Under the pieces are notes generated by a model, which searched no databases, was not told where the DNA came from, and saw only the letters and a program-made list of their open reading frames with translations. Shown one piece after another: positions 33,901 to 41,905 of a stretch of 64,000 nucleotides of DNA. Source of the DNA: Wenjunlia vitaminophila DSM 41686 (GTDB lineage: Bacteria; Actinomycetota; Actinomycetes; Streptomycetales; Streptomycetaceae); contig NZ_KB904713.1 in the NCBI RefSeq assembly GCF_000380165.1, positions 45,639 to 109,638 on the forward strand, read 5' to 3'. The translations under genes were made by a program, and so were the position numbers. Each line of letters opens with the position of its first letter. Positions within the stretch are counted from its first letter, which is position 1.

Positions 33901-34249
33901 CTCCTCCGAGCACACCGACACCAGGACGTCGCTGCCGCTGTCCAGCGTGCGGTTCTCGCCGGAGCTGTCGCTGACGGGCACGGCCGAGGCCGGGGAGACG
34001 CTACGGGTGCCGGTGACCGTTGACGGCGCGGCGCGGAGCGTGGGGACGCGGTCGCTGAGCGTCGAGGTCTCCTACGACGGCGGTGGCACCTGGCGGGCCG
34101 TTCCGGTCGGCGAGGACGACGGCAAGCTCCACGTCGAACTGGAGCACCCGAACGACGGCGGGAGCGTCTCGCTGCGTGCGGACCTCACGGACCAGCAGGG
34201 CAACTCCGTCTCCCAGTCCATCATCGACGCCTATCGCCTCGTCAGGTGA
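30905..34249 (+). CDS. large secreted S8 (subtilisin-type) serine peptidase
   Basis: About 1114 residues. After a signal peptide (RARATAVALTSVLAVAVAGGAHGA) comes a propeptide with TVTLLTGDRVTVD, then the subtilisin domain with Asp247 (VAVLDTGVDQGHPDL), His279 (GHGTHVASTVAG) and Ser454 (GTSMATPHVAGAAAL). Roughly 600 further residues are beta-rich repeats that likely bind cell-wall or substrate. The GTG at 30905 is used, but a TTG at 30914 has the better-spaced GGGAGGTG and is equally possible. The protein should be an extracellular protease of the Streptomyces type. It stands alone between two terminators. Confidence 0.92.
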   Translation: MSELRTWGRARATAVALTSVLAVAVAGGAHGAPSARNGPGAEPGQGVSWRAGGAAEGPGARTVTLLTGDRVTVDARGQVIEVTARPGREKALVDIQELDGHTYAVPSDARRLLARGVLDRRLFDVTGLLEAGYGDDARKTLPLIVTYRGQRADQVRSTLRDAGVEVRRALPVVHGDAVTVPKATPAAWDALTRRSGAHAEELTSGVAAVWLDGVRRASLDRSVPQIGAPTAWDAGFTGEGVKVAVLDTGVDQGHPDLAGVEVAEKNFSESPDTVDRNGHGTHVASTVAGSGARSSGQYRGVAPGARILDAKVLADDGWGADSAVIAGMGWAVEQGAKVVNLSLGSPDRPGTDPLEEAVDRLSRDHGVLFVIAAGNDGTRGVDSPGSAEQALTVGAVDREDRLAPFSGVGPTAAATLKPDLTAPGVGIVAARSTQVPQGQEDSAPEGYQAASGTSMATPHVAGAAALLAQQHPDWTGQQLKRALTSSAEPTAGLTADQQGTGRTAVGRAVNATVVSESPALDFGVQRWPHQDDEPVARTVTYRNHGSASVTLSLSVGVAGPDGQPSADGMITLSTQRLTVPAGGTAGVEVTADTRVAAADGRHSGALVATADDQAVRTALAVTREAESYDVTLDVTGDDGKPTSDFFAELWNLDEEEYTEVRADLGESRTVRLPRGTYTVSVSTLVDPVMMIWPKLTVDRDTTTTFDIRRAKHIRVTAPDPQVAIAPRYVSFRVTGERATLQRGMFGIPDLSWLRIGHAGPEVPDGEFKAYVAASNEGGGTGYSFVHSREGRFFDGFEHQVTMDELARIDVTSAVAAPGKSGRVSAWWSDGHQQGTGGPALVDRLPGSGRHYVTTPPGVEWGFHVRQLDANGDTEVAQYDGPLHSYQAGQGYRARANPGVYGPAVGLHADSPVAYREKNSIDLCPSMFGDGQGRLGESVVTSARAELTIDDRTVLELDEVPCGTLSGAPEELAGYRLDVSASRDTAVSELTTRSEATWTFSSEHTDTRTSLPLSSVRFSPELSLTGTAEAGETLRVPVTVDGAARSVGTRSLSVEVSYDGGGTWRAVPVGEDDGKLHVELEHPNDGGSVSLRADLTDQQGNSVSQSIIDAYRLVR

Positions 34250-34281
34250 GGCGCGGGGCCACGGGCCGGTGGCCGTGACGT

Positions 34282-34320
34282 GACCTCGGGCCCGCCGGCG
34301 CGTCCGGCGGGCCCGAGGTC
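34282..34320 (+). terminator. strong hairpin after the S8 peptidase gene
   Basis: A perfect 17-bp inverted repeat (GACCTCGGGCCCGCCGG / CCGGCGGGCCCGAGGTC) with a 5-nt loop lies 33 nt after the stop codon. It may also end transcription of the convergent acyl-CoA dehydrogenase operon. Confidence 0.8.
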
Positions 34321-34412
34321 GCTGAGCCGGGTGGGGAAGAGCTGGTTCTCGCAGCTCGGGGCAACCCCTTGGCGGGGCACCGCCCGCCCCGCCCGTCCGG
34401 CAGCCGTGGGAC

Positions 34413-35660
34413 TCAACATCGTTGGTAGTGGGCGAGGACAGGGGTCCGGTGCGGGGACCACGGTCCGTCGGCGGGGGCCAGTTTGTCCGCCAGCCGCTGG
34501 GACCACTGCTGCCCCGGGGACGTTCCGAGGGCGAACTCGGCGAGGCGGTGGAGTTGGACGTCGCCGGTTCCCGCCGGGGCCCAGATGTGCTGGACGTCGC
34601 GGTTGAGGCGCTCGACGGGGAGGTTCGTGCGCAGGCCCGCCGCGGCGTGGATCTCCATGGCCGCGCCGGCCGACGTCCGGGCCGACTCGTAGTTCAGGTA
34701 CTTGGCGTTCAACAGGTGGGGGTCGCAGGGCTGGCCGGCGTCCAACAGTTGGGATGCGTGGTAGGTGGTCAGGCGGGCGGTCATCAATCGGGCGTGCATC
34801 TCACCGATCTTGTGGCCCACGGGGGACAGGAGGGAGAGCGGTTTGCCGTAGCGACGGCGGGTGGAGGCGAAGCCGACCGTCTGCTCGAGGACGGCCTGGT
34901 GCAGTCCGAGTGCGACGGCGGCCAGGTTGAGCCGGCCGTACAGCACGCTGGAGGAGTAGGCGACGCTGAGGCCGTCGCCTATGTCGCCGATCATGTTGGA
35001 GGCCGGGACACGGCAGTTGGTGAAGGTGATGTCGCCGAAGGAGAACCCGCGCAGTCCCATGGTGGGCTGGTAGGGCTCGAGTTGGACCCCCGGCCGGTCG
35101 GACTCGACGAGGAAGGCGGTGAGACCTCGTGAACCGGGGCCGGTGCGGACGACGACGCCGTGCAGGTGGCCGATGTGGGAGTTGCCGACGAAGGCCTTCC
35201 GGCCGTTGAGTATGTAGTCGTTCCCGGAGCGGTGAGCGGTTGACTGCATGCCCAGGACGTGACTTCCGCTTTCGGGCTCGGTCACCGCGATGGTGGGGAG
35301 GCACGTGCCGTCAGCGACCTGCGGAAGCCAGGTGCGTTTCTGTTCCTCGGTGCCGTAGTGGACGATTTTCGCAACGCCGAGTTGGGAGGCCTGCACCATG
35401 GCCCCCATGGCCCCGCTCACCCGCGAGAGTTCCTCGATGATGATGGTCTTCGCGAGGTGCCCGGCGCTCATGCCGCCGTACGCGGAGTCGACGGTGGCGG
35501 CGATCCAGCCCTGTCGGGCGATGAGCGCGGCGAGCTCGTGGTCGAAGGAGGTGGGGGAATCCTCCATCGCCGCCACGCGGGGAGCGATCTCTGTTTCAGC
35601 GAAGGCGCGCACCTGGTCGCGCAAGGCCTTGTGGGCCTCCGTCAGTAACGCGTCGGACAT
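34413..35660 (-). CDS. acyl-CoA dehydrogenase family protein
   Basis: 415-residue flavoenzyme of the acyl-CoA dehydrogenase superfamily, which oxidises acyl thioesters or related substrates using FAD. The N-terminal helical domain, the central beta domain (TIAVTEPESGSHVLGM, NDYILNGRKAFVGNS) and the C-terminal four-helix domain (RRRYGKPLSLLSPVGHKIGEM, AGLRTNLPVERLNRDVQHI) are in order. The catalytic Glu at the usual C-terminal position is not obvious (WAPAGTGDVQLHRLAEFALG), so a biosynthetic or atypical role is possible. It is the last gene of the conservon-type operon, 25 nt after the GAF gene. Confidence 0.88.
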   Translation of the reverse strand: MSDALLTEAHKALRDQVRAFAETEIAPRVAAMEDSPTSFDHELAALIARQGWIAATVDSAYGGMSAGHLAKTIIIEELSRVSGAMGAMVQASQLGVAKIVHYGTEEQKRTWLPQVADGTCLPTIAVTEPESGSHVLGMQSTAHRSGNDYILNGRKAFVGNSHIGHLHGVVVRTGPGSRGLTAFLVESDRPGVQLEPYQPTMGLRGFSFGDITFTNCRVPASNMIGDIGDGLSVAYSSSVLYGRLNLAAVALGLHQAVLEQTVGFASTRRRYGKPLSLLSPVGHKIGEMHARLMTARLTTYHASQLLDAGQPCDPHLLNAKYLNYESARTSAGAAMEIHAAAGLRTNLPVERLNRDVQHIWAPAGTGDVQLHRLAEFALGTSPGQQWSQRLADKLAPADGPWSPHRTPVLAHYQRC

Positions 35661-35685
35661 CCTGATCCTCTCCCTGAGACGCCTG

Positions 35686-36222
35686 TCAGGGCGTCGGGTA
35701 AGTGGTGCGCTGGTTGATGATCTCCATGAGGGTGTCGCGGTATTTCTTGATCAGGGCCAGTGTGGGCTGCCCGGTGGACCACGGGCGCTGGGTCGGCCCT
35801 ATCACGCACACGGTGCCGAGGAGGGTGTCCGTGGGACCGTGGATGAGCGGGGCGCCGGCGTAGGTGCGGACCCCGAGTTGGTCCACGACGGGGTTGCCGG
35901 CGAACCGGGGGTTCATCATCACGTCCGGCAGCACCAGGGGCTTGCGCCGGTCTAAGACGTCGGGGCAGAAGCCGTGCGTGCGGGGCATGGTGCGCCCGAC
36001 GTCGGCGCCGGGAGGCGCGTGCAGGCCAGCGAAGTGCTGCTCCTCCACGATGAAGTTGACCATCGCGTAGGGGGTGCCGGCGGCGCGGGCGAGTTCGGCC
36101 GCGAACTGGTCGAACTCCTCGTCGGGATCGCCGAGGCCGAGTTCCTCGAGCAGCTTCTTGCGCTGTTCGAGGGCGGTGTCCTCCGCTTGGACGTACAAAC
36201 CGGAGTTGCTGTCGTACTTCAT
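35686..36222 (-). CDS. GAF-domain protein
   Basis: 178-residue protein with one GAF domain (about residues 35-165): VNFIVEEQHFAGLHAPPG, THGFCPDVLDRRKPLVLPDVM, RTYAGAPLIHGPTDTLLGTVCVIG. GAF domains bind small ligands or sense redox state; a Cys in HGFCPDVL is at a frequent ligand position. The ATG overlaps the stop of the CvnD-type GTPase gene (ATGA). It extends the usual four-gene conservon and may act as an additional sensor (inference). Confidence 0.88.
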   Translation of the reverse strand: MKYDSNSGLYVQAEDTALEQRKKLLEELGLGDPDEEFDQFAAELARAAGTPYAMVNFIVEEQHFAGLHAPPGADVGRTMPRTHGFCPDVLDRRKPLVLPDVMMNPRFAGNPVVDQLGVRTYAGAPLIHGPTDTLLGTVCVIGPTQRPWSTGQPTLALIKKYRDTLMEIINQRTTYPTP

Positions 36223-36830
36223 GGGCGGACTCCAGGAGAGGCGAGTGAGGACCGGGCACGGGTGAGGGCGTGCTGGACCAGCGTGATCAGGACGTTGATC
36301 GCGGACGGTGTTCTACGGGCGTCACACAGCCGGACGGGAACCTGCTCCGGCAGGTCGAGGGCCTGCCGGATCTCGTCGGGGCTGTAGCGGTGGGGGGCGT
36401 CGTCGAACTCGTTGACCGCGACCACGAAGGGCAGGCCGAGCTGCTCGAAGTAGCCCACCGCGGGGAAGCAGTCCTGTAGGCGACGGGTGTCGGCGAGGAC
36501 GATCGCGCCGATGGCGCCGCTGGACAGGTCGTCCCACGTGAACCAGAACCGCTCCTGTCCCGGCGTGCCGAAGAGGAGCAACCGCATGGGTTGTGGCTCG
36601 GTGAAGGTGCAGCGGCCGAAGTCGATCGCGACCGTGGTGGTCGTCTTGGCCTCGACCCCGTTGAGGGAGTCCACGCTGGCGCTGGCGGAGGTCAGGTACT
36701 CCTCCGTGGTCAGTGGCTCGATCTCGCTGACCGCACTGACCAGTGTGGTCTTCCCCGCTCCGAACCCCCCCGCTACGACGATCTTGAGCAGGAGAGGAGC
36801 CGGTTCCACCGGCCCGCCGTCAGGCCGCAT
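36219..36830 (-). CDS. conservon GTP-binding protein (CvnD type)
   Basis: 203-residue Ras-like GTPase of the Streptomyces conservon type. G1 is GGFGAGKTTLV near residue 21, G3 is FGTPGQERF and G4 is VAVNEFDD. The ATG at 36830 is chosen since it overlaps the DUF742 stop by 11 nt and leaves a normal short N-terminus. In conservons, the kinase-like CvnA, roadblock CvnB, DUF742 CvnC and GTPase CvnD form a membrane-associated complex that resembles eukaryotic G-protein signalling. Confidence 0.92.
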   Translation of the reverse strand: MRPDGGPVEPAPLLLKIVVAGGFGAGKTTLVSAVSEIEPLTTEEYLTSASASVDSLNGVEAKTTTTVAIDFGRCTFTEPQPMRLLLFGTPGQERFWFTWDDLSSGAIGAIVLADTRRLQDCFPAVGYFEQLGLPFVVAVNEFDDAPHRYSPDEIRQALDLPEQVPVRLCDARRTPSAINVLITLVQHALTRARSSLASPGVRP

Positions 36831-37200
36831 CGGGGAACTTCTTGCGTAGCCCGACAAGGAGCGCCTCCAGAGCATTCACGTCGCGGCTTGGTGAGGTTTC
36901 GGAGATCTGGATCGAGAGCACATCGGCGTCGAGAAGGTCCGATAAAATCACCTTTGTGACCTGTACCGGCAGTCCGAGGTGCCCGGCGAGCTCGGCCACG
37001 GACCGTGGTTCGTCACGGCACAGGGCCACGGCCTGCTCGGCTTCGGGAGGGAGCGGGTCAGCGGGGGGAGAGGAACCGGGCGCGAGCAGGGAGACGAGCC
37101 GCATCGTGTGACGTGGTCGGGTCCGCCCCCCCGTGACCATGTACGGACGCACGTCCTGCTGATCCACCTGACTCCACGCCCGGTTGCCATCGGTCTCCAT
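36820..37200 (-). CDS. DUF742 protein (CvnC type)
   Basis: 126-residue protein. The DUF742 core is visible: VRPYMVTGGRTRP at the N-terminus and the winged-helix-like AELAGHLGLPVQVTKVILSDLLDADVL. It lies one nt after the roadblock gene stop and overlaps the GTPase gene. DUF742 proteins are the third component of conservons and may bind DNA or the GTPase. Confidence 0.92.
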   Translation of the reverse strand: METDGNRAWSQVDQQDVRPYMVTGGRTRPRHTMRLVSLLAPGSSPPADPLPPEAEQAVALCRDEPRSVAELAGHLGLPVQVTKVILSDLLDADVLSIQISETSPSRDVNALEALLVGLRKKFPDAA

Positions 37201-37201
37201 G

Positions 37202-37699
37202 TCACCGACTCTCGTCGGCGATGTGGCGCGCGTCGGTCACCAGGTGCTCGGCCACACTCCTGATCATCGTGGTCATCTGGTGACCGATGGCGCGAACGTC
37301 CGCGTCGGGGGCGGCGAGCACGCCCAGGATGCTGCTGACCTTGCTGGCGTCGGCCCCGACCTGCACGCGCACCCCGTGCGGCAGTCCGTCGCCGGCCACC
37401 ATCAGGAACAGCGTCGTGGTGTTCAGCTCCGTGACCACCTGGAGCACCTGTGCGTGTCCGTGCGGCTGGGGCGTGAGCTGGTTGACGCCGCGGGCCAGTG
37501 AGTACATGGACGCGACGAGCGCGGCGGCTGCCTCCGCCTGGTTGTGGGGCAGGTTGGCCTGAGCGAGCAGGATGCCGTCACTGGAGGCCAGGAACGCGCT
37601 CTGGGTTCCTGGCTCGCGTTCAACGAAGCGTTCCAACAGCCAACTCAGGTGGGACATCGTCTGGCTCTGGAACGTGTGGGCGTCGATCGTCATGGACAT
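37202..37699 (-). CDS. roadblock/LC7 protein (CvnB type)
   Basis: 165-residue protein with a roadblock/LC7 fold: SHLSWLLERFVEREPGTQSA, SDGILLAQANLPHNQAEAAAA, GDGLPHGVRVQVGADASKV. Such proteins act as GTPase-activating or scaffold partners (MglB-like) for small GTPases. It follows the kinase gene by 26 nt and forms part of the conservon. Confidence 0.93.
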   Translation of the reverse strand: MSMTIDAHTFQSQTMSHLSWLLERFVEREPGTQSAFLASSDGILLAQANLPHNQAEAAAALVASMYSLARGVNQLTPQPHGHAQVLQVVTELNTTTLFLMVAGDGLPHGVRVQVGADASKVSSILGVLAAPDADVRAIGHQMTTMIRSVAEHLVTDARHIADESR

Positions 37700-37725
37700 C
37701 TCCCGATGTGAAGGGGGCGCGGAAG

Positions 37726-39366
37726 TCAGTCGGTGGCGTTGTCGTCCAGTGCGCCGGCCACGGGCTCACGTGTTCTTGCCTCCTGCTGCCCCCCGGTGAA
37801 CGCGGCCCACAGGCCCGCGCTGGGCTCGACGTCGGCCGGTGGTGGGGCGGAGGGGGAAGGGTCGGCGGGAAGGGGCTGCCGACGCGTGCGCTGAGGGAGC
37901 TTCGGACGGTCGGTTTTCTCCGCGGCGTTTTCCGCACGGGGCGTCTGCGGGAGGGGCTGGGCCTGCGTTCCCCCGCGGTTCGCCGCCCCGGGGCCCGACG
38001 ACGCGCTGGGCTGGACGGGATCGGCGGGCGGGCACGGCGTCGGGGCCGGCTTCGGGTCGGCCGGGGGTGCCGTGGAAGCGGGGGGTGCCGGAGGCGCCGG
38101 GGACGCCGGGGACGCCACCGCGGTGGCCTGTGCCTCTTCCGGGGTGAGGAGCAGGGCGTGCGGGAGGACCACGATCGCCTGCGTACCGCCGAGGAGGTTG
38201 CGGCGCAGCTCGATGCCGATGCCGTGCTGGATCGCGAGTCGAGCGGCGACCAGCAGGCCGATCTGCCCGGCGGCGAGCTGTTCGCGCACATCGACGCTCT
38301 CCGGGGCCGCCAGCAACTGGTTCATCCGGCTGAGCTTCCCGTCCGGCATGGACAGGCCGCGGTCCTCGACCTCGACGACGAGGCCGGCGGGCACCTCCTG
38401 GACCCGCACGATCACCTGCGTCTCCGGCGGGGAGAACTCCGCGGCGTTCTCGATCAGCTCGGCGAGCAGGTGGATCACGTCAGGGCCCGCGTGGCCCGGC
38501 AGCCGCAACTCCGTGGTGGGCGTGACCACCCTCACGCGCCGGTACTGCTCGATCTCGGCGACCGCCTGCCGCAGCACCGTGGACAGCATCAGCGGATCGC
38601 GCACCTGGCGGGCCTGCTCCCCGCCGAGCACCGCGAGGCTCTCCGCCGCACGGCGGATCAGCGTGACCTGGTGGTCCAGGGTGAACAGGTCAAGGAGGAG
38701 GTCCGGGTCCTCCACCTCACGTTCGAGGTCGGACAGCTTCTGGAGTGCCCGGCGGACCAGCGCGTGCAGGCGCCGCGCCACGTTGAGGTAGACCTCCATC
38801 TGGTCGCGGTGCGCACGGTGCGAGGCGGCCTCGCTCGCCACATCGGCGATCGCTGCCAGCGTTTGGTGGCGGATCGTCTCGAGCGCCGCGGCCAGGTCCC
38901 CGAACGGATCGCCCGTCCGCTCGGACGGCTCTCCGGGCTCCGTGGTCGGGGCCTCGCCACGGCCGACCTGCTCCGCCGCCAGGGTGACGTCCTTGTCGAT
39001 CTGCTCGATCAGCGCGTCGTAGTGCCTCAGCCAGCCGCTGATCCGCTCGTTGAGGTCAACGCGCTCGCGCAGGAGTCCCTTCGCCACGGCGGCGGTGTGC
39101 CGCACGCCCACCATCACCGTCACCGCGCTGCCGACCCCGGCGCCGGCCACGGCCCACACCGCCGGCACGCCGGCCAGGGCGTGCGTCGCCCAGGCGGAAC
39201 CCACGACGGCCGCGGACAGGAACGTGGGCACCGCGCCCTGTCTCCGCAGTCGCGCCCGCAGCGCCCGCTCGGCGCGGCGGGTGGAGCCACCGGCTTCGCC
39301 CAGTGTGGCGCCCTGAGGCGGACGGGACTGTGGGCGTGAGAAGAGGCGGTGTGTCGGCATCGGCAT
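37726..39366 (-). CDS. conservon sensor kinase-like ATPase (CvnA type)
   Basis: 546-residue membrane protein. Two membrane helices lie around residues 45-90 (FLSAAVVGSAWATHALAG, AVWAVAGAGVGSAVTVMV), followed by a long coiled-coil region and a histidine-kinase-like ATPase domain with N-box LLAELIENAAEFSPP and G-box region AAGQIGLLVAARLAIQHG. The His of a normal H-box is not clear, which is usual in this class. The last 150 residues are Pro/Ala-rich and probably disordered. It leads the cvn operon. The ATG at 39366 or 39360 may be used. Confidence 0.9.
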   Translation of the reverse strand: MPMPTHRLFSRPQSRPPQGATLGEAGGSTRRAERALRARLRRQGAVPTFLSAAVVGSAWATHALAGVPAVWAVAGAGVGSAVTVMVGVRHTAAVAKGLLRERVDLNERISGWLRHYDALIEQIDKDVTLAAEQVGRGEAPTTEPGEPSERTGDPFGDLAAALETIRHQTLAAIADVASEAASHRAHRDQMEVYLNVARRLHALVRRALQKLSDLEREVEDPDLLLDLFTLDHQVTLIRRAAESLAVLGGEQARQVRDPLMLSTVLRQAVAEIEQYRRVRVVTPTTELRLPGHAGPDVIHLLAELIENAAEFSPPETQVIVRVQEVPAGLVVEVEDRGLSMPDGKLSRMNQLLAAPESVDVREQLAAGQIGLLVAARLAIQHGIGIELRRNLLGGTQAIVVLPHALLLTPEEAQATAVASPASPAPPAPPASTAPPADPKPAPTPCPPADPVQPSASSGPGAANRGGTQAQPLPQTPRAENAAEKTDRPKLPQRTRRQPLPADPSPSAPPPADVEPSAGLWAAFTGGQQEARTREPVAGALDDNATD

Positions 39367-40173
39367 CCTCGGGGATTGGCTCGGTCGGCCATGAACGCGT
39401 ATGGGCCAGCTCCACTTTCAGTACCGGGCGGTGCTGGCATGACCGCAGCACACAGCACCGTCGCGGCGCACCGGGCCGAAGCCGGTGCGCCGGTGACGGG
39501 CGGCGGTGGGCAGCCCCGACGTCCCCGCGACCGGGTACCAGCGACCGTTCCGGCGGAACAGCGGGCGGCACTGAGCCGCACCAAGCTCGAACTGCCTTTC
39601 GGCCTTCTGGTGGCTGCGGGAACTAAGAGGGGCATGTGGCCCTGAGCGTAGTGGAAACCGCGGGCGTGAGGAGGCCACTGCCGGGGAGTCGGCACCCCCC
39701 GAGCCGGACGACTGCAGGATGTGCACCATGGCGTCCTGGATGGTCACTGAACGGATCTCCATTGCCTGCTGGCGGTGGTTCCACGGCCGGCGGCCCGAAC
39801 TGTCGGGACCGTGGGCGCGGACTGTCTGCCGGGCACGGGCCGAAGCCGGATCGACCACCCCGTCGCGCCACCGTTCCCGTGTCGCGAGGGGCAGTTCCCG
39901 GGCACCCGAGGGTCGTGCGGTCACCCGCACGCGTCTCCCCGCGAGGCCGGCCCGGACGAGGCCGCAGTGCGAGTGCACTGCGGTCGGGCGCCACGTGAGG
40001 TGGTTGTCTCCCAGGACTCGTCCAAGATCAGACCCATGGTTGGGGGTATATCAGGAACCGACTGCTCCATGTGAGTGGCTTCACAAACCCCGCCGGAGAT
40101 TTCTGGATAACCGTTTCCAGTTGACCGGCCGGACCGGACCGGACCGGATCGAGGCGGCGGCGCCGCGGCGCGG
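39367..40173. other. 807-nt stretch without a convincing gene
   Basis: Several overlapping reading frames exist, but all have Arg/Pro/Ala-rich random composition and no ribosome site. The segment should contain the conservon promoter. A hairpin (39962-39983) and a short (CCGGA)n run near 40132 are the only structures seen. Confidence 0.6.
39962..39983. promoter_or_regulatory. inverted repeat in the gap before the glycoside hydrolase
   Basis: CCGCAGTGC and GCACTGCGG (9-bp arms, 4-nt centre GAGT) form a perfect inverted repeat about 190 nt past the end of the glycoside hydrolase gene. Operator or terminator cannot be decided. Confidence 0.4.
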
Positions 40174-41493
40174 TCAGCGGGTGTCGGACGGGTGGAGCAG
40201 TTCGGTGATGCCCCGTGCCGCGAGGTGGTCGGGGTCGTGGGCGCGGCCGGCGAGGACCACGGCGGGGCGCAGCCCCCGGGAGGCGAGGCGCATCCAGGCG
40301 TCGAAGTACTCCCCGCCTGGGGCGCAGACCGAGCGCCGGGGCGCGGTGTCCTCGTCACCCGCGTCCAACACCAGCGCGGTGGAGCGGTGGACCGGCCGGG
40401 GCGGCTCCTGCCGCAGCCGGGCGACGACGTCGGCGACGGCCCGCCCGGCCGGCTTGACCTCGCGATCGGCGGTGAGCAGGCCGAGCCCGTACTCCAGCTC
40501 CGGGAAGTCGGCGAGGGAACGGGACACGTCGTGCGAGCACCACCAGGTGATGCCGTACAGGTCGGCACAGGTCAGGGCGTTGGCGATGGTGGCCTCGGTG
40601 AACGCGGCGGCGTGCTCGGCCGGGACCAGCGGGGCCGGGGCGCCGACCTCCTGCAACCACACCGGCCGGCGCGGGTCCAGCGCCCACGCCTTGGACAGTT
40701 CCAGCAGGTACTCGGCGAGGTGGACCGTCCCGGTGCCGTCGTGGCCGTGGCGTTGGGCGGCACCGTTGAACACCCACGAGTGCACGGTGGTCATCCGGCC
40801 GACCCTGGAGGCGTGTGCGGGGGTGAAGGGGTGCCCGTCCTGGAACCAGACGGCGTCGTACTCGGAGTGGGTGTGGTTCCGTCCGGGGGCGGCGCGCTCG
40901 CAAGCGGCCAGCAGTTGGTCGAGCCACGCCCCGGCCTCGGTGTGGGTGCACGGGTCGGGGTCGGGGTGCGGCCGGTCGGAGAACTGGTTCACCTCGTTGC
41001 CGAGGGTGAGCCCGAGGAAGTTCGGCCGGTCCGCGAGGGACACGGCCAGCGTCTCCAGGTAGTGGACCTCGCCCTGGACCGCCTCCGGATCGGTGAACAT
41101 GTTGCGGCGGTGCCAGGTGCGCAGCCAGGACGGCACGAAGTCGAAGCTGGACAGGTGGCCCTGGAGCGCGTCGACGGCCACGTCGAGGCCGCACTCGGCA
41201 GCCGCGTCCACCATCTGCCCCAGTTGTTCGACGGCGCGGGGCCGAACGAGGGCGCGGTTGGGCTGGAAGACCGGCCAGAGGGCGAACACCCGGACGTGGT
41301 CGAGGCCGAGCGCGGCCAGGGAGTCCAGGTCCCGGCGGACCTCGTCGAGGTCGAAGTCGAGCCAGTGGTGGAACCACCCCCTGGTCGGGGTGTAGTTGGC
41401 GCCGAGGCGGACGGGCTGGGCGGGGGTGTGGGGCACGGTGTGGCTGCTTTCCTGCGGGGGCGGGTGGGAACGGGCGCTGACTGCCCCGGCCAT
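40174..41493 (-). CDS. glycoside hydrolase, GH5-like clan A
   Basis: 439-residue TIM-barrel hydrolase. The acid/base Glu167 is in LTLGNEVNQF at the end of strand 4, and the nucleophile Glu282 is in PVWLQEVGAP at the end of strand 7, with HSWVFNGA and ITWWCSHDVSR around the active site. No signal peptide is evident, so it is probably intracellular, or the N-terminus is misplaced. The substrate (beta-mannan, glucan or a small glycoside) cannot be read. The start ATG lies 88 nt from the divergent ArsR gene. Confidence 0.82.
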   Translation of the reverse strand: MAGAVSARSHPPPQESSHTVPHTPAQPVRLGANYTPTRGWFHHWLDFDLDEVRRDLDSLAALGLDHVRVFALWPVFQPNRALVRPRAVEQLGQMVDAAAECGLDVAVDALQGHLSSFDFVPSWLRTWHRRNMFTDPEAVQGEVHYLETLAVSLADRPNFLGLTLGNEVNQFSDRPHPDPDPCTHTEAGAWLDQLLAACERAAPGRNHTHSEYDAVWFQDGHPFTPAHASRVGRMTTVHSWVFNGAAQRHGHDGTGTVHLAEYLLELSKAWALDPRRPVWLQEVGAPAPLVPAEHAAAFTEATIANALTCADLYGITWWCSHDVSRSLADFPELEYGLGLLTADREVKPAGRAVADVVARLRQEPPRPVHRSTALVLDAGDEDTAPRRSVCAPGGEYFDAWMRLASRGLRPAVVLAGRAHDPDHLAARGITELLHPSDTR

Positions 41494-41544
41494 CGTCGTC
41501 CCGATGGTCGTCCCGGTCGAGAAGTAGGAGTGCGGCGAGGGGAA

Positions 41545-41576
41545 TTGACGGCCCCTAATGGTAAGTTGATACTTAC
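41545..41576 (+). promoter_or_regulatory. promoter and operator of the arsR-like gene
   Basis: A -35 box TTGACG (41545-41550) and a -10 box GATACT (41568-41573) are 17 nt apart. The inverted repeat GTAAGT-TGAT-ACTTAC (41561-41576) overlaps the -10 box. Transcription would begin close to the GTG at 41582, so the mRNA is probably leaderless. Autorepression by the ArsR protein is the simplest reading. Confidence 0.7.
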
Positions 41577-41581
41577 GGTTC

Positions 41582-41905
41582 GTGGGGACTTACCAAGAGG
41601 GGTTGGGTGCGCTGGGTGACCCGACCCGCCGAGCGATCTTCGAACGTCTGGGTCGAGGGCCGTGTGCGGTGGGCGAGTTGGCGGCGGAGCTGCCGGTGAG
41701 CAGGCCGGCGGTGTCACAGCACCTCAAGGTTCTCGTCCGGGTGGGGCTGGTCACCTGTGAGGCGGTCGGGACGCGGCGCGTGTACCGGCTCGATCCTCAG
41801 GGCGTGGACGCCCTACGGACGTACTTCGAACATTTCTGGACACAGGCGCTCACCGGCTTCTCTCAGGCTGTCGAAGCGCCGCCACGGGAGGACAACGACA
41901 CGTGA
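41582..41905 (+). CDS. ArsR-family transcriptional regulator
   Basis: 107-residue winged-helix regulator. ALGDPTRRAIFERLGRGPCAVGELAAELPVSRPAVSQHLKVLVRVGLV is the complete DNA-binding domain. No metal-binding Cys cluster (ELCVCDL) is present, so this is the non-metal subclass that pairs with SRPBCC proteins. The GTG at 41582 is nearly at the predicted transcription start. It overlaps the next gene by 4 nt. Confidence 0.93.
   Translation: MGTYQEGLGALGDPTRRAIFERLGRGPCAVGELAAELPVSRPAVSQHLKVLVRVGLVTCEAVGTRRVYRLDPQGVDALRTYFEHFWTQALTGFSQAVEAPPREDNDT

Noticed and set aside
31238-33913. 891-codon open frame on the minus strand
   Set aside because: Shadow of the S8 peptidase whose catalytic triad is complete on the plus strand.
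39418-39978. 186-codon minus-strand frame upstream of the conservon
   Set aside because: Random Arg/Pro/Ser composition, several alternative frames of like length, no ribosome site.
39719-41062. 447-codon plus-strand frame
   Set aside because: It is antisense to the glycoside hydrolase over most of its length, is Ser/Arg/Pro-rich, and has no ribosome site.
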